From NCBI RefSeq assembly GCF_019599275.1, contig NZ_JAHZTD010000001.1, positions 1,736,001-1,800,000 on the forward strand: 64,000 bases of DNA, written 5' to 3'. Every line of letters begins with the position of its first letter. Position 1 is the first letter of the stretch. Shown in pieces: positions 31,361 through 41,065 of the stretch. Under the pieces are notes generated by a model. It saw only the letters and a program-made list of their open reading frames with translations. It was not told the DNA's origin and did no database searches. This DNA is from Hymenobacter sp. HSC-4F20 (GTDB lineage Bacteria; Bacteroidota; Bacteroidia; Cytophagales; Hymenobacteraceae). Made by a program: the position numbers and the translations under genes.

Positions 31361-32807
31361 TGGGCAGGCCGTCCCGGCTCCAGGTTTCGACCCGGATGAG
31401 CAGAAAGAGGTTCACGAAAAAGAAGGAGCCAATTTTGTCTACCTCCACCAACTCATTGAGCAGCAAGTGGAAAAGAATAATCACGAAGCTCATGCCACAG
31501 GCCAGTAGCACGTAGCGGGGTTGGGTGCCGGGCTGGGTGCGGTGGTAGAGGTGCTCAAAGGTGAGTAAGGCCGCGCCCAGCAAAATCAGGAACAGCAGCA
31601 GCCCAGGAAAGCCCTGCTCGGCCAGCACCAGCAGAAAGTAGTTGTGAGTGGTAGATTTCTCCGGGTTCTCGCTCACGTAGGTGCGGAAGCTGCGCACGGT
31701 GTAGCGCTTGTATTCGGGGTAGAAGGTGCTCGGGCCGCTGCCCACCAGGGGCTTGGCCGCCGTCATGCGGCCGGCGGCCACCCAGCGGTACACCCGCTCC
31801 ATGCCCGATACATCCTGGAGCTTATAGGTAGCCTCCAGGTGCTTGCTGAAGTTTTGCCCGTTGAACACCGTCTTCTCGAAGTCGGGGGCGTAGAGCATGT
31901 AGTTATTCTGACTCAGAAAATACGTGGCGCCGGCCACCAGCAGGGCTACCACCGCGGCCAGCAGCAGGCGCGTCTGGCGCAGGCGGGCTACGGCGTAGAA
32001 CAGGCCCGCTACGGGCAACGACAGCACCGAAGCCCGGGTGTAGGAGGTAATCAGGCCGAAAAGCAGAATGCCCATGGCCACGCGCCAGCCCAGCCGGGCC
32101 GCCCCGCGGGTACTGCGGGCCCCGTACAGGCAAAAGGGCAGCAGCAGGGCCAGCACCGTGGCATAAATTACGTGGTTGCGGTAGAGCAGCTGCACGGCCT
32201 CGTTGATGGACTCGAAGCTAAAGCCGTGGGCCGCGTGGCGCACGGCCACAATCAGTACCGTCAGGCAGGCCCCGGCGGTGTAGATGCCGGCTACCCGCCA
32301 CACGTCGGTGGGGCGGCGTAGCAGCAGCAAGGTTCCCAGCCCGAACGGCACCAGGTACCAGGTTTTGGCCAGCAGGTACTTAATGGACTTAGTGGTATCC
32401 ACGGAAAATGCCGTGGACACGGCCGACCACAGCAGCATCAGCAGCAGAATAACTACCAATGGGTGCCGCAGCTCCCGACCCGCAATGGCAGCGGGCCGCA
32501 TGAGTATGGTGGCCAGAACGCAGCCTGTGAGCACGAGCAGCAGGGGCTCCGAGGGCACATCCATGCTCAGGCCCCCGGGCAGGGCCAGCTCCCGCGAGAA
32601 AGCCAGCGTCAGGAAAAGCAGGTAGTAGAGCAGGCGCCACTCCGTGAGCAGGAGCAGCAGGCCTAGCCCGACCGCCAAGGGCAGCAGGGCTACGGGCGTA
32701 CGCAGCAGCAGCATGGCCGCGCCCCCGCCCAGCAGTAGCGCCATCAGGCCCGCAAATATCCGCTGCTCCGGGGAGCGGGGAAGCCACTGGGCCAGGCGCT
32801 GGCTCAT
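31350..32807 (-). CDS. O-antigen ligase/polymerase-like membrane protein (Wzy_C)
   Basis: The ATG at 32807 forms an ATGA overlap with the stop of the Wzz gene and gives 485 residues. A longer reading from 32846 would overlap by 43 bp. It has about 12 membrane segments. The large outside loop contains VGSGPSTFYPEY and ENPEKSTTHNYFLLVLAEQG, whose H-N-x-x-L pattern is typical of the Wzy_C/WaaL family. It would polymerise or ligate the surface polysaccharide made by the neighbouring genes. Confidence 0.88.
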   Translation of the reverse strand: MSQRLAQWLPRSPEQRIFAGLMALLLGGGAAMLLLRTPVALLPLAVGLGLLLLLTEWRLLYYLLFLTLAFSRELALPGGLSMDVPSEPLLLVLTGCVLATILMRPAAIAGRELRHPLVVILLLMLLWSAVSTAFSVDTTKSIKYLLAKTWYLVPFGLGTLLLLRRPTDVWRVAGIYTAGACLTVLIVAVRHAAHGFSFESINEAVQLLYRNHVIYATVLALLLPFCLYGARSTRGAARLGWRVAMGILLFGLITSYTRASVLSLPVAGLFYAVARLRQTRLLLAAVVALLVAGATYFLSQNNYMLYAPDFEKTVFNGQNFSKHLEATYKLQDVSGMERVYRWVAAGRMTAAKPLVGSGPSTFYPEYKRYTVRSFRTYVSENPEKSTTHNYFLLVLAEQGFPGLLLFLILLGAALLTFEHLYHRTQPGTQPRYVLLACGMSFVIILFHLLLNELVEVDKIGSFFFVNLFLLIRVETWSRDGLPTPD

Positions 32808-33883
32808 GAACCCAGCGGGGCTAGGGGCCGACGGGTGCGCCGCCACAGCTCTAGCAGCGTAATCACCACCACCGACAGAGCTAGGGTCAGGAATACCGAG
32901 CCCACCACAATCAGCCAGCGCACGGGCTTGCTTTTCTTGGTAGCGGGGTAGGCTTTCTGCACCAGGTACAAGGACGAAAGCCGGCCTTTCAGGGCTACAT
33001 CAGCGGTTTCGTAGTCGCCACGGGCCTTCACCAGGCGGGCCTGTAAGTCGGTCATGCGCGAGGTAAACAGGTTCAATGAGTCCACGCCCTGAGTGTAGTC
33101 CTCTAGGTTGATGACGTTGCCCTGTTCGGCCTCGGTGAGCCCGCGCAAGGCGCGGCGCAGGCCGGCGACCTTACTGGCATCGGCCCCGCTACCCTCGGCT
33201 TTGCGCAGGTCGGTTTCCACCTTGATAATTTCGCGGGCCAGGTAGCGCGACTGTTGCTCCAGGCCGTAAATGCCGTAGCGGCGGCGGGCCCGCAGCAGCT
33301 GCTGACGGGAGCGTTCAAACTCATTGCCCAGAAACTCGTAGCGCTGGCGGTAGAGACCCAGCACGTTGCGGCGGTTTTCCAGGGTCAGCTGCTGGTTCAC
33401 CGAGTCAATTACCTGCACGAGGGTGTTGGCAATGCGGGCGGCCAGCTGCTTGTCCTTGTCCTGGAAGGTCAGCTCAATAGCGTCGCGCTCATTGTGCACA
33501 ATATCGAGGTTAGAGCTGAACTCCCGCAGGGCCTCGTCGTCGGCGGCGTCAGTACCGGGCTCCCCTACCTCGTAGTGGGCGTGCAGCTTGAACTTCTTGA
33601 TTATCAATTCCGCCACGGGCTGCGACTGGCCAATGGTAATAATGCGGTCCAGATCTTCGGTGCGGCCACCTAGCTCCAGCTTGCTGCCTTCGGTGGCAAT
33701 CCGGTCGGGGTCGGTGGTTTGGGGGTTGGTGGGAAAGAAAACCGCCGTAGACTTATAGATATTGGGCAGCACCAGGGCTACCACCGCGCTACTAATCAGG
33801 GCCAGCACCAGGGCCGTGCCCACTAGCTTTTTCCAACGGTTAATGATGGGCCACAGCCCTAGCAGCGAATACGACTCTGACAT
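32804..33883 (-). CDS. Wzz-type chain-length determinant protein
   Basis: The ATG at 33883 gives 359 residues starting MSESYSLLGLWPIINRWKKL; upstream sequence in the same frame is not protein-like. One membrane helix is at about 20-42 and another at about 320-345, with a periplasmic coiled coil between them (RQRYEFLGNEFERSRQQLLR and later segments). This is the Wzz/PCP layout. No fused tyrosine kinase is present. It regulates polysaccharide chain length together with the ligase/polymerase it overlaps. Confidence 0.88.
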   Translation of the reverse strand: MSESYSLLGLWPIINRWKKLVGTALVLALISSAVVALVLPNIYKSTAVFFPTNPQTTDPDRIATEGSKLELGGRTEDLDRIITIGQSQPVAELIIKKFKLHAHYEVGEPGTDAADDEALREFSSNLDIVHNERDAIELTFQDKDKQLAARIANTLVQVIDSVNQQLTLENRRNVLGLYRQRYEFLGNEFERSRQQLLRARRRYGIYGLEQQSRYLAREIIKVETDLRKAEGSGADASKVAGLRRALRGLTEAEQGNVINLEDYTQGVDSLNLFTSRMTDLQARLVKARGDYETADVALKGRLSSLYLVQKAYPATKKSKPVRWLIVVGSVFLTLALSVVVITLLELWRRTRRPLAPLGS

Positions 33884-34000
33884 AATACGAGCAAGGCCGC
33901 CCGTCCGGAAGGGAAAGATAAGCGGGGGCGGCGAGCAAATATAGAGGAAAAATGGCCGCAGGATGCGCATATGGCGTGCCGCCGGGGGCGGCTTTTTCCC

Positions 34001-34008
34001 TAGTTTTG
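34001..34008 (+). promoter_or_regulatory. Candidate -7 box of the flippase gene
   Basis: TAGTTTTG is a full TAnnTTTG match 16 bp before the TTG start at 34025, implying a leader of about 10 nt. It lies in the 141-bp divergent gap between the Wzz and flippase genes. Confidence 0.5.
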
Positions 34009-34024
34009 CACGCAACGGCCCTGC

Positions 34025-35515
34025 TTGCCCGCCCCACCCGGCCTGGTCCGGGGCACGGATTTTCTTTGCTTTAACCCCCACGGCATCAAACGCTTTTTAG
34101 GAAATATCAGCTTCGTGGTGCTGCTCAACCTACTGGTCAAGCCGGGTTGGGTGGTGCTGGAGAACGTAGTGCAGGACCGGCTGGGCCACGAGCAGTTCGG
34201 CACCTTCACGGCCCTGCTGACCCTGGCTACCATCATGGCAGCCGTGTCGGACGTGGGCACTACCCAGCTGACTACCAAGCGCCTAGCGGCTTCGCCAGGC
34301 TTTTTCCAGGAGTACTTCCCCACGCTGCTGCCCCTGCGCCTGGGGCTGGGCCTGGGGTTCTGGGTGGCTACGCTGGCCGTGGGCTGGGGCCTGGGCTACC
34401 GGGGCCACTGGCTGCTGCTGCTGGCCGTTACGGCCGGGGGGCTACTGCTGACCCAGTACATCCTGTTTCTGCGCGGAGTGCTGCAGGCCCACCAGCGCTT
34501 CAATACTGACGCGGTACTATCGGTGCTGGAGCGGCTGCTGCTGCTAGCTCTGGTGCTGGCCCTGCTGCCGGTGGGCCTTAGCCTCGACCGGTACGTGGGG
34601 GCGCGCACGGTGGCCGTGGGGTTCACGTTTCTGCTGCTGGGGGTCCTGATCCGGCGCTTCTACGGCCGGGTGGCCCTGCGCCCCCAGTGGGAGCATGCCC
34701 GCCAGGTACTGCTTGAAAGTTTGCCCCTGGCCCTGATTACGCTGGTTTACGGCCTGAATGAGCGCATCGACATGCTGATGCTAGAGCGGCTCGTGTCGGG
34801 CAAGGAGGCCAGCTACTACGCCGCGGCCTACCGCTGGGTTGATGCCGTGATGATGTACCTCTGGACGGTGCTGCCCCTGTTTTTTGCCCGGTTTGCCCGC
34901 GCCACGGGCCGCCCCGCCGAGCAGCAGGAGCTGCTCTGGTTTGGCCAGCGTGTCGTCACGGTACCGCTGCTGTTCGTGGTGGGTTTCGGGCTGTTTCGGG
35001 GCGAGCTGCTGTTCTTTCAGTTTGCGCACAGCACGCCCGCCGAGGTAGCCCGCATGACCCAGTGCCTGCAGCTGCTGTTTCTGAACGTGCTGGTGCACGC
35101 CTTCTTTGCCATCTACAGCACCCTGCTTACCAGCACCGACCACGAAAAGCCGGTTTCCTGGCTCGTGACGGGCAGCATTGCCGTGAACGTGGGCCTGAAC
35201 TTTCTGCTCATGCCCCGCTACGGCGCCCTGGCCGGCGCGGCCAATACCCTGCTCTGCGCCGTGCTGGTGTCGGGCGGCTACCTATGGCTAGTGCCCCGCC
35301 GCACGGGCGTGCAGCCGCCCTGGAGTATGCTGCTCCGGCTGGCGTTGGTGTTCGGGGGCCTGTGCTGCGGCTGGTACGCGCTGCTCACTTACGCCGGCCT
35401 GCCCTGGTGGCTGGAAGCAGGCCTGGCGGGCGGGTGGCTGCTCGTACTGGTAGTCGGGCTGGGAGTAGTGAAACTTTCGGAACTTCAGCACCTGCGCCGG
35501 CCACCCGCAGCGTAG
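34025..35515 (+). CDS. Wzx-like polysaccharide flippase (MATE/MOP superfamily)
   Basis: The protein has 496 residues with about 14 membrane segments, the usual size for Wzx. LLNLLVKPGWVVLENVVQDR and the helices with DVGTTQLTTKRLA fit the polysaccharide_synt family. No in-frame ATG exists before the conserved part, and an upstream stop at 34001 limits the start, so the TTG at 34025 is most likely. It would move lipid-linked repeat units across the inner membrane. It is followed 74 bp later by GT4. Confidence 0.86.
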   Translation: MPAPPGLVRGTDFLCFNPHGIKRFLGNISFVVLLNLLVKPGWVVLENVVQDRLGHEQFGTFTALLTLATIMAAVSDVGTTQLTTKRLAASPGFFQEYFPTLLPLRLGLGLGFWVATLAVGWGLGYRGHWLLLLAVTAGGLLLTQYILFLRGVLQAHQRFNTDAVLSVLERLLLLALVLALLPVGLSLDRYVGARTVAVGFTFLLLGVLIRRFYGRVALRPQWEHARQVLLESLPLALITLVYGLNERIDMLMLERLVSGKEASYYAAAYRWVDAVMMYLWTVLPLFFARFARATGRPAEQQELLWFGQRVVTVPLLFVVGFGLFRGELLFFQFAHSTPAEVARMTQCLQLLFLNVLVHAFFAIYSTLLTSTDHEKPVSWLVTGSIAVNVGLNFLLMPRYGALAGAANTLLCAVLVSGGYLWLVPRRTGVQPPWSMLLRLALVFGGLCCGWYALLTYAGLPWWLEAGLAGGWLLVLVVGLGVVKLSELQHLRRPPAA

Positions 35516-35589
35516 CCAGCCGACGCAAATCGGCTGATTGCCTTTCTCTTCGGGAAGCCTCTCTTTCTGCACTTCACCAGCTCACCCCC

Positions 35590-36717
35590 TTGGAAATAGC
35601 CGTCAACGTCCGCTTTCTGCTCCCCGGCGACAAGCTGGAAGGCATTGGGCGCTTCACGCTGGAAACGCTGCGCTGCCTGGTGCGGCAGCACCCGGAGCAC
35701 ACCTTCCACTTCCTCTTCGACCGGGCTTTCGACGAGCGGTACGTATTGGGGCCCAACGTGGTGCCCCACGTGCTGGCCCCGCCGGCCCGGCACCCGCTGC
35801 TGTGGCTGGCCTGGTTTGAGGGCGCCGTGGCCCAGTGGCTGCGCCGCCACCGCCCCGCCGTGTTCCTCAGCCCCGACGGCTTTACCACCCTGCGCACCCG
35901 CGTGCCCCGGGTCACGGTGTTTCACGATTTGGCCTTCGAGCATTTCCCTCAGGACGTGGGCCGGCTGGTGCTGCGCTACTACCAGTACTTTACGCCCCGT
36001 TACGTGCGGGCCTCGCAGCGGGTGGTAACTGTATCGGAGGCAACGCGCCAGGATATTGTGCAGACGTACGGCGCGGCGCCCGACTCGATAAGCGTGGTGT
36101 ACAACGCCGCCGACCGCCATTTCCGGCCCCAGCCCGCGGCGGTGCAGGAGGCCACCCGGGCGCGCTTTAGCGCCGGCCGGCCCTACTTTCTGTTTGTGGG
36201 AGCCCTGCAACCGCGCAAGAACCTGGTGCACCTGCTGCGCGCCTTCGACGAGTTTAAAACCGCCACCCAGGCGCCCACCAAGCTCCTGATTGTGGGCCGC
36301 ACCGCCTGGAAAGCCGGGCCCATCTTCGACGTGTACCAGCAGCTGCGCCACCGCCACGACGTGCACCTGACCGGCCGCGTGACCGACGCCGAACTGGCGG
36401 AGCTGTACGCCGCCGCCCTGGCCACCTGCTACGTGCCCTACTTCGAGGGCTTCGGCATTCCCGTCATCGAGGCCCAGGCCTGCGGCTCGCCCGTCATTAC
36501 CTCCAACTGCAGCTCCCTGCCCGAGGTAGCGGGCGGGGCCGCCCACCTCGTCGACCCGTTTTCGGTGGCGTCCATTGCGGCGGGACTAGGGGCAGTGCAG
36601 GCCTCCGAGAGCTACCGGGCCGAGCTAACGGCGCGCGGACTCCGCAACACCGAGCGGTTTTCGTGGGAGGAAAGTGCTAGCCGGCTGTGGCTGGAAATCG
36701 AAGCATGTGTGGCCTAA
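35590..36717 (+). CDS. Glycosyltransferase family 4 (GT-B fold)
   Basis: Starting at the TTG at 35590 the protein has 375 residues and begins with the typical GT4 strand (EIAVNVRFLLPGDKLEGIGR). The same frame is open back to 35062, but that part overlaps the flippase and is not protein-like. The Rossmann C-domain shows LFVGALQPRKNLVHLLRAF, LLIVGRTAWK and the donor-site motif YVPYFEGFGIPVIEAQACGSPVI with its E-x7-E pattern. It transfers a sugar, probably in assembly of the surface glycan. Confidence 0.88.
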   Translation: MEIAVNVRFLLPGDKLEGIGRFTLETLRCLVRQHPEHTFHFLFDRAFDERYVLGPNVVPHVLAPPARHPLLWLAWFEGAVAQWLRRHRPAVFLSPDGFTTLRTRVPRVTVFHDLAFEHFPQDVGRLVLRYYQYFTPRYVRASQRVVTVSEATRQDIVQTYGAAPDSISVVYNAADRHFRPQPAAVQEATRARFSAGRPYFLFVGALQPRKNLVHLLRAFDEFKTATQAPTKLLIVGRTAWKAGPIFDVYQQLRHRHDVHLTGRVTDAELAELYAAALATCYVPYFEGFGIPVIEAQACGSPVITSNCSSLPEVAGGAAHLVDPFSVASIAAGLGAVQASESYRAELTARGLRNTERFSWEESASRLWLEIEACVA

Positions 36718-36785
36718 GCCGTAGCTTGCGGGCAGGTAAGGCCCCCGGTGCCCTGCCCTAGCCCGTTTCTTTGCCTTTTGCTTTC

Positions 36786-37415
36786 ATGCATCTACACCGA
36801 ATGCCCGGCCTGGTACGGCAGCTGTTCCCGGAGTGCCGCTGGCAGATGCCGGCCACCACGCCGCCGACCCTCTACCTCACCTTCGACGACGGCCCCATCC
36901 CGGAGGAAACGCCGTTTGTGGTGGAGCAGCTGGCCCGGTTTAATGCCAAGGGCACCTTTTTTTGCGTGGGCGACAACCTGCGCCGCCACCCCACCGTGGC
37001 CCGGCTGGTGCTTGAGGCCGGGCACCGACTGGCCAACCACACCTACCACCATATCAGCGGCTGGAGCCACCCACGCGCCCACTACCTCCGCGACGTGGCC
37101 CAGTGCCAGGAGCTGCTCAGTGCCTTGCAGCCCGAGGCCCGCCCCTTACTGCGCCCGCCCTACGGCCGTATTACCCCACCCCTGGCCCGGGAGCTGAACC
37201 GCACCCACCAGCTGATTATGTGGGACATACTCACCTGCGACTACGACCCGGATTTCGCCCCTGAAGCCTGCCTGGCTACGGCCCTGCGCCTGTCGCGGCC
37301 GGGCTCCATTGTAGTGTTTCATGACAGCTTGAAAGCCAGCCGCAACCTGCGCTACGTGCTGCCCCGCTACCTGGAGCATTTTGCCGAGCGCGGCTACCAG
37401 TTCGCCGCCTTATAA
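36786..37415 (+). CDS. Polysaccharide deacetylase (NodB domain, CE4)
   Basis: The ATG at 36786 gives 209 residues. CE4 motifs are in order: YLTFDDGP, NHTYHH (metal His pair), RPPYGR, WDILTCDYDPD and VVFHDSLKA. No signal peptide is seen, so it is cytoplasmic or an N-terminal segment is missing. It removes N-acetyl groups from a GlcNAc-containing glycan. It lies 8 bp before the GT2 gene and probably forms an operon with it. Confidence 0.92.
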   Translation: MHLHRMPGLVRQLFPECRWQMPATTPPTLYLTFDDGPIPEETPFVVEQLARFNAKGTFFCVGDNLRRHPTVARLVLEAGHRLANHTYHHISGWSHPRAHYLRDVAQCQELLSALQPEARPLLRPPYGRITPPLARELNRTHQLIMWDILTCDYDPDFAPEACLATALRLSRPGSIVVFHDSLKASRNLRYVLPRYLEHFAERGYQFAAL

Positions 37416-37423
37416 GCCCGGGG

Positions 37424-38527
37424 ATGAGCATCTTACTTTTGCTGTATTTGCTGACCTGGGGGGGGCTGCTGGCCCTGGCCGTGGCCCTGCTGGCACGCCG
37501 CGCCGGCCCCACGCCCAGCCCGTCGCCTACCCCTCTGCCCCGGGTCAGCATTCTTATTGCCGCCCGCAACGAAGAAGCGGCCATTGCCCGCTGCCTCGGG
37601 GCCATCCGGGCCCTGGACTACCCCCCGGCGCTGGTGGAAGTGTTGCTCGGCGACGACGGCTCCACGGACCGCACCGCCGCCGTGGCCGCGGCTGCCATGC
37701 AGGGCTACGAGGGCTCGTTTCGGGTGATACCTATCCGAGATACGCTCGGGCAGGCCCGGGGCAAGGCCAACGTGCTGGCCCACCTGGCCCGCGCCGCTAC
37801 CACCAACTATTTCTTTATTACCGACGCTGACATTGCCGTGCCCTCCACCTGGGTATCGGGCCTGCTAGCCTACGCCCGGCCGGACGTGGGCATCGTCACG
37901 GGCCTGACGCTGGTTACCGGGCCCCGGCTGTTCCACCGCCTGCAGGGCCTCGACTGGCTGATGTCGCTGGGTTTGGTGCAGGTAGTGACGGATTTGGGCC
38001 GGCCCGTGACGGCTATGGGCAACAATATGCTCATCACGCGCGCCGCCTACGAGGCCACGGGCGGCTACGAGGCCCTGCCGTTTTCCGTCACCGAGGACTT
38101 CGAGCTGTTCCGGGCCGTGCTGGGCCGCGGCTACCACTCCCGCAACCTGTTTCGCCCCGAGGTGCTGGCCGAGTCGCTGCCCATGTACAACTGGCGCGGG
38201 CTGCTGCACCAGCGGCGGCGGTGGCTGCGTGGGGTGGAGCAGCTACCGGGCTGGCTGAAACTGTGCCTGGCCGTGTACGGCTCGTTTCCGCTGGTGCTGG
38301 CAGGGTTGGCCCTGACGGGGCAGGTAGAGCTGGCCCTGGGAGCCTGGCTGGGAAAGCTGCTGCTGCAGGGACTGCTGGCAGCCGTGTGCTTTCGGCGGGT
38401 GGGGCGCCGCCCCCCGCTGGAGTTGCTACCCCTGTTCGAGGTGTATACTTTGGTTCTGGCCGCTAGCCTCGTGCTGTTCCGGCTGCTGCCGCTGTCCTTT
38501 ACCTGGAAGGGCCGACAGTACCGCTAA
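37424..38527 (+). CDS. Membrane glycosyltransferase family 2
   Basis: The protein has 367 residues. One N-terminal helix precedes a GT-A domain with VSILIAARNEEAAI, LLGDDGSTDRT, FITDADIAVP (DxD) and SVTEDFELF; the QRRRW motif follows, as in processive GT2 enzymes. C-terminal helices complete a cellulose-synthase-like layout. It is last in the flippase-GT4-deacetylase-GT2 series. Confidence 0.9.
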   Translation: MSILLLLYLLTWGGLLALAVALLARRAGPTPSPSPTPLPRVSILIAARNEEAAIARCLGAIRALDYPPALVEVLLGDDGSTDRTAAVAAAAMQGYEGSFRVIPIRDTLGQARGKANVLAHLARAATTNYFFITDADIAVPSTWVSGLLAYARPDVGIVTGLTLVTGPRLFHRLQGLDWLMSLGLVQVVTDLGRPVTAMGNNMLITRAAYEATGGYEALPFSVTEDFELFRAVLGRGYHSRNLFRPEVLAESLPMYNWRGLLHQRRRWLRGVEQLPGWLKLCLAVYGSFPLVLAGLALTGQVELALGAWLGKLLLQGLLAAVCFRRVGRRPPLELLPLFEVYTLVLAASLVLFRLLPLSFTWKGRQYR

Positions 38528-38622
38528 AAGTTACTTGTTTTTTATCCGCCTGGGTTTAGCAGGGGAGCAGTAACGTGGGCCTGCCAAGGCCGGGGCACGT
38601 GTGCCGTAAGCGTATGCGCTAA

Positions 38623-38664
38623 GTTCGGAAACTAGGTTTGAAGCCTGGCAACCATATTCCGAAC
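38623..38664. promoter_or_regulatory. Spaced inverted repeat upstream of the second GH3 gene
   Basis: GTTCGGAA (38623-38630) and TTCCGAAC (38657-38664) are perfect 8-bp inverted repeats with 26 bp between them, ending 25 bp before a -7 box. This could be a binding site for a dimeric regulator; no regulator gene is adjacent. Confidence 0.4.
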
Positions 38665-38688
38665 CTGGATTTTCCTACCCCCGTCCAA

Positions 38689-38696
38689 TACCTTTG
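38689..38696 (+). promoter_or_regulatory. Candidate -7 box of the second GH3 gene
   Basis: TACCTTTG is a full TAnnTTTG match 62 bp before the ATG at 38759. Confidence 0.5.
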
Positions 38697-38758
38697 GCTA
38701 CGCTCCGGGCCTGGCACCGGTCGGGAGCGGCCTGTTTTACCGCGTACTGCTTCCTGCT

Positions 38759-41038
38759 ATGTCCCTGATTCCACCCTCGGCCCGGGCCCTGCTGATGGCC
38801 GCCCTGTTCTGCGCCACTAGCCCCCTGGCCTCCGCCCAAACGAAATCAACCTCTGCTACCACCCGCCCGGCCGCCGGTGCGGCGGCCAACGCCCAGCAGG
38901 CCCTGCTGGCCAACGAAGCCAAAATCGACCAGCTGCTGCGCCAGCTGACCCTGGAGGAGAAGATTGCCATGATTCACGCCAACTCGGCCTTCGCGGCTGG
39001 CGGCATCAAGCGGCTGGGCATTCCGGAGGTAATGACCTCCGACGGCCCCCACGGCGTACGCCCCGAGCAGGGCCGCGACTGGAAAGGCGTGAAAGATGCC
39101 AACGACGCGGGCACCTACCTGCCCACCGGCAACACCCTGGCTTCTACCTGGAACCCGGCCCTGGGCTACGCCTTCGGCTCGGTGCTGGGTAGCGAGGCCG
39201 CTTTCCGGGGCAAAGACATCATCCTGGGCCCCGGCATCAACATCATCCGCACGCCCCTGAACGGGCGCAACTTTGAGTACTTGAGCGAAGACCCCTACCT
39301 CATTTCGAAGATGGTGGTGGGCTACATCAAGGGGGTGCAGGACCAGGGCGTATCGGCCTGCGTGAAGCACTACGCGGCCAACAACCAGGAGGAGCACCGC
39401 AACGACGTGGACGTGTACATGAGCGAGCGGGCCCTGCGGGAGCTGTACCTGCCTGGGTTTAAGGCGGCCGTGCAGGAAGGCGGGGTGCACACGCTCATGG
39501 GCTCCTACAACAAGTTCCGGGGCACCTACGCCACCCACAACGCCTACCTCATGAACCAGGTGCTAAAGGGCGAGTGGGGCTTTAACGGGCTGGTGATTAG
39601 CGACTGGGGCTCGGTGCACGACACCCAGGAAGCCCTGCGCAACGGCACCGACCTGGAAATGGGCACCGACCTCTCCCTGATGTACGGCAGCGTAGACCAG
39701 ACCGCCGGCGGGGGCAACTCCACGGCCAGCCTCTACGACCGGTTTTTCCTGGCCAACGCCGCCCTGGACGCCGTGAAGAAGGACAAGAGCCTGGAGCCCC
39801 TGCTCGACGATAAAGTGCGCCGCATCCTGCGGGTGATGTACAAAACCAACATGCTCGACGGGGCCAAGCGCAAAGCCGGCGCCTACAACACCCCCGAGCA
39901 CCAGGCCACGGCCCGCAAAGTGGCCGAGGAGGGCATTGTGCTGCTGAAAAACGAGGGTAACTTCCTACCCCTGAAGAAGACGACCAAGACGTTTGCCGTC
40001 ATCGGGGCCAACGCTACCCGCGAAAACGCCATGGGCGGCGGCAGCTCCCAGGTGAAAGCCAAGTACGAAATTACCCCGCTCCAGGGCCTGCAGAAGGCCC
40101 TCGGCTCCCAGGCCAAGATTACCTACGCCCCCGGCTACACCATTGCCCGCGGCCAGAAGGCTGATGCGCAGCTGATTCAGCAGGCGGTGGCTGCCGCCAA
40201 AGCCGCCGACGTGGCCATCATCGTGGGCGGCTCTACCCACGGCTACGACTACAGCAAGTGGAGCGACAACGCCTACGACGCCGAGGGCTTCGACAAGCCC
40301 GACATGAAGATGCCCTTCGGCCAGGACGAGCTGATTCAGGCCGTGCTCAAGGCCAACCCTAACACGGTGGTGGTGCTGATGGGCGGCGGCCCAATTGACG
40401 TTTCGGCCTGGGCCGGGCAGGCCAAGGGCATTGTGGAAGCTTGGTACCCCGGCATGGAGGGCGGCACGGCCTTGGCCCGCGTGCTCTTCGGCGACGTGAA
40501 CCCTTCGGGCAAGCTGCCTATGACCTTCCCCGTGAAGCTGGAAGACTCGCCGGCCCACAAGCTGGGCGAGTACCCGAGCACCGCGGGCAACCCCCTGAAG
40601 CAAACCTACAAGGAGGACGTGTTCGTGGGCTACCGCTACTTCGACACCTATAAAGTAGCCCCGCAGTTCGCCTTCGGCCACGGCCTGAGCTACACCACCT
40701 TCGAGTACGGCAAGCTCACGGTGAAGCCTGGAACTCAAAGCGCCACGGTAACCCTGAGCGTGCGCAACACCGGCAAAGTGGCCGGCGCCGAGGTAGTGCA
40801 GCTCTACGTGCACGACGAGCAAGCCAGCGTGAAGCGCCCGGAAAAGGAGCTGAAAGCCTTCGAGAAAGTGTTCCTCAAACCTGGCGAAGCCAAAACCGTT
40901 ACCCTGACCCTGGGGCCCGACGCTTTCCGCTACTACGACGAGGCTAAAAAGCAATGGGTGCTGGAGCCGGGCAAGTTCAGCCTGCTAGTGGGCAGTTCCT
41001 CCCGCGACATCCGTCAGCAGGGCGAAGTGAAACTGTAA
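38759..41038 (+). CDS. Secreted GH3 beta-glucosidase
   Basis: The protein has 759 residues with a signal peptide ending PLASAQ. The GH3 barrel shows VMTSDGPHGVRPE, CVKHYAANNQEEHRND and the nucleophile D282 in GLVISDWGSVHD. The C-terminal sandwich and fibronectin-III-like domain (GHGLSYTTFEYG, NTGKVAGAEVVQLYV) complete the three-domain form. It has the KHYAANNQE signature of beta-glucosidases and is not close to the 5296-7482 xylosidase. It stands alone, with its own promoter and a strong terminator. Confidence 0.92.
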   Translation: MSLIPPSARALLMAALFCATSPLASAQTKSTSATTRPAAGAAANAQQALLANEAKIDQLLRQLTLEEKIAMIHANSAFAAGGIKRLGIPEVMTSDGPHGVRPEQGRDWKGVKDANDAGTYLPTGNTLASTWNPALGYAFGSVLGSEAAFRGKDIILGPGINIIRTPLNGRNFEYLSEDPYLISKMVVGYIKGVQDQGVSACVKHYAANNQEEHRNDVDVYMSERALRELYLPGFKAAVQEGGVHTLMGSYNKFRGTYATHNAYLMNQVLKGEWGFNGLVISDWGSVHDTQEALRNGTDLEMGTDLSLMYGSVDQTAGGGNSTASLYDRFFLANAALDAVKKDKSLEPLLDDKVRRILRVMYKTNMLDGAKRKAGAYNTPEHQATARKVAEEGIVLLKNEGNFLPLKKTTKTFAVIGANATRENAMGGGSSQVKAKYEITPLQGLQKALGSQAKITYAPGYTIARGQKADAQLIQQAVAAAKAADVAIIVGGSTHGYDYSKWSDNAYDAEGFDKPDMKMPFGQDELIQAVLKANPNTVVVLMGGGPIDVSAWAGQAKGIVEAWYPGMEGGTALARVLFGDVNPSGKLPMTFPVKLEDSPAHKLGEYPSTAGNPLKQTYKEDVFVGYRYFDTYKVAPQFAFGHGLSYTTFEYGKLTVKPGTQSATVTLSVRNTGKVAGAEVVQLYVHDEQASVKRPEKELKAFEKVFLKPGEAKTVTLTLGPDAFRYYDEAKKQWVLEPGKFSLLVGSSSRDIRQQGEVKL

Positions 41039-41065
41039 GCCTGCGCGGCAGCTGATGAGTAAACA

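Noticed and set aside
35062..35589. N-terminal extension of the GT4 protein by 176 codons
   Set aside because: It overlaps the flippase gene in another frame and is Arg/Ala/Gly-rich without structure; the conserved GT4 start is at 35590.
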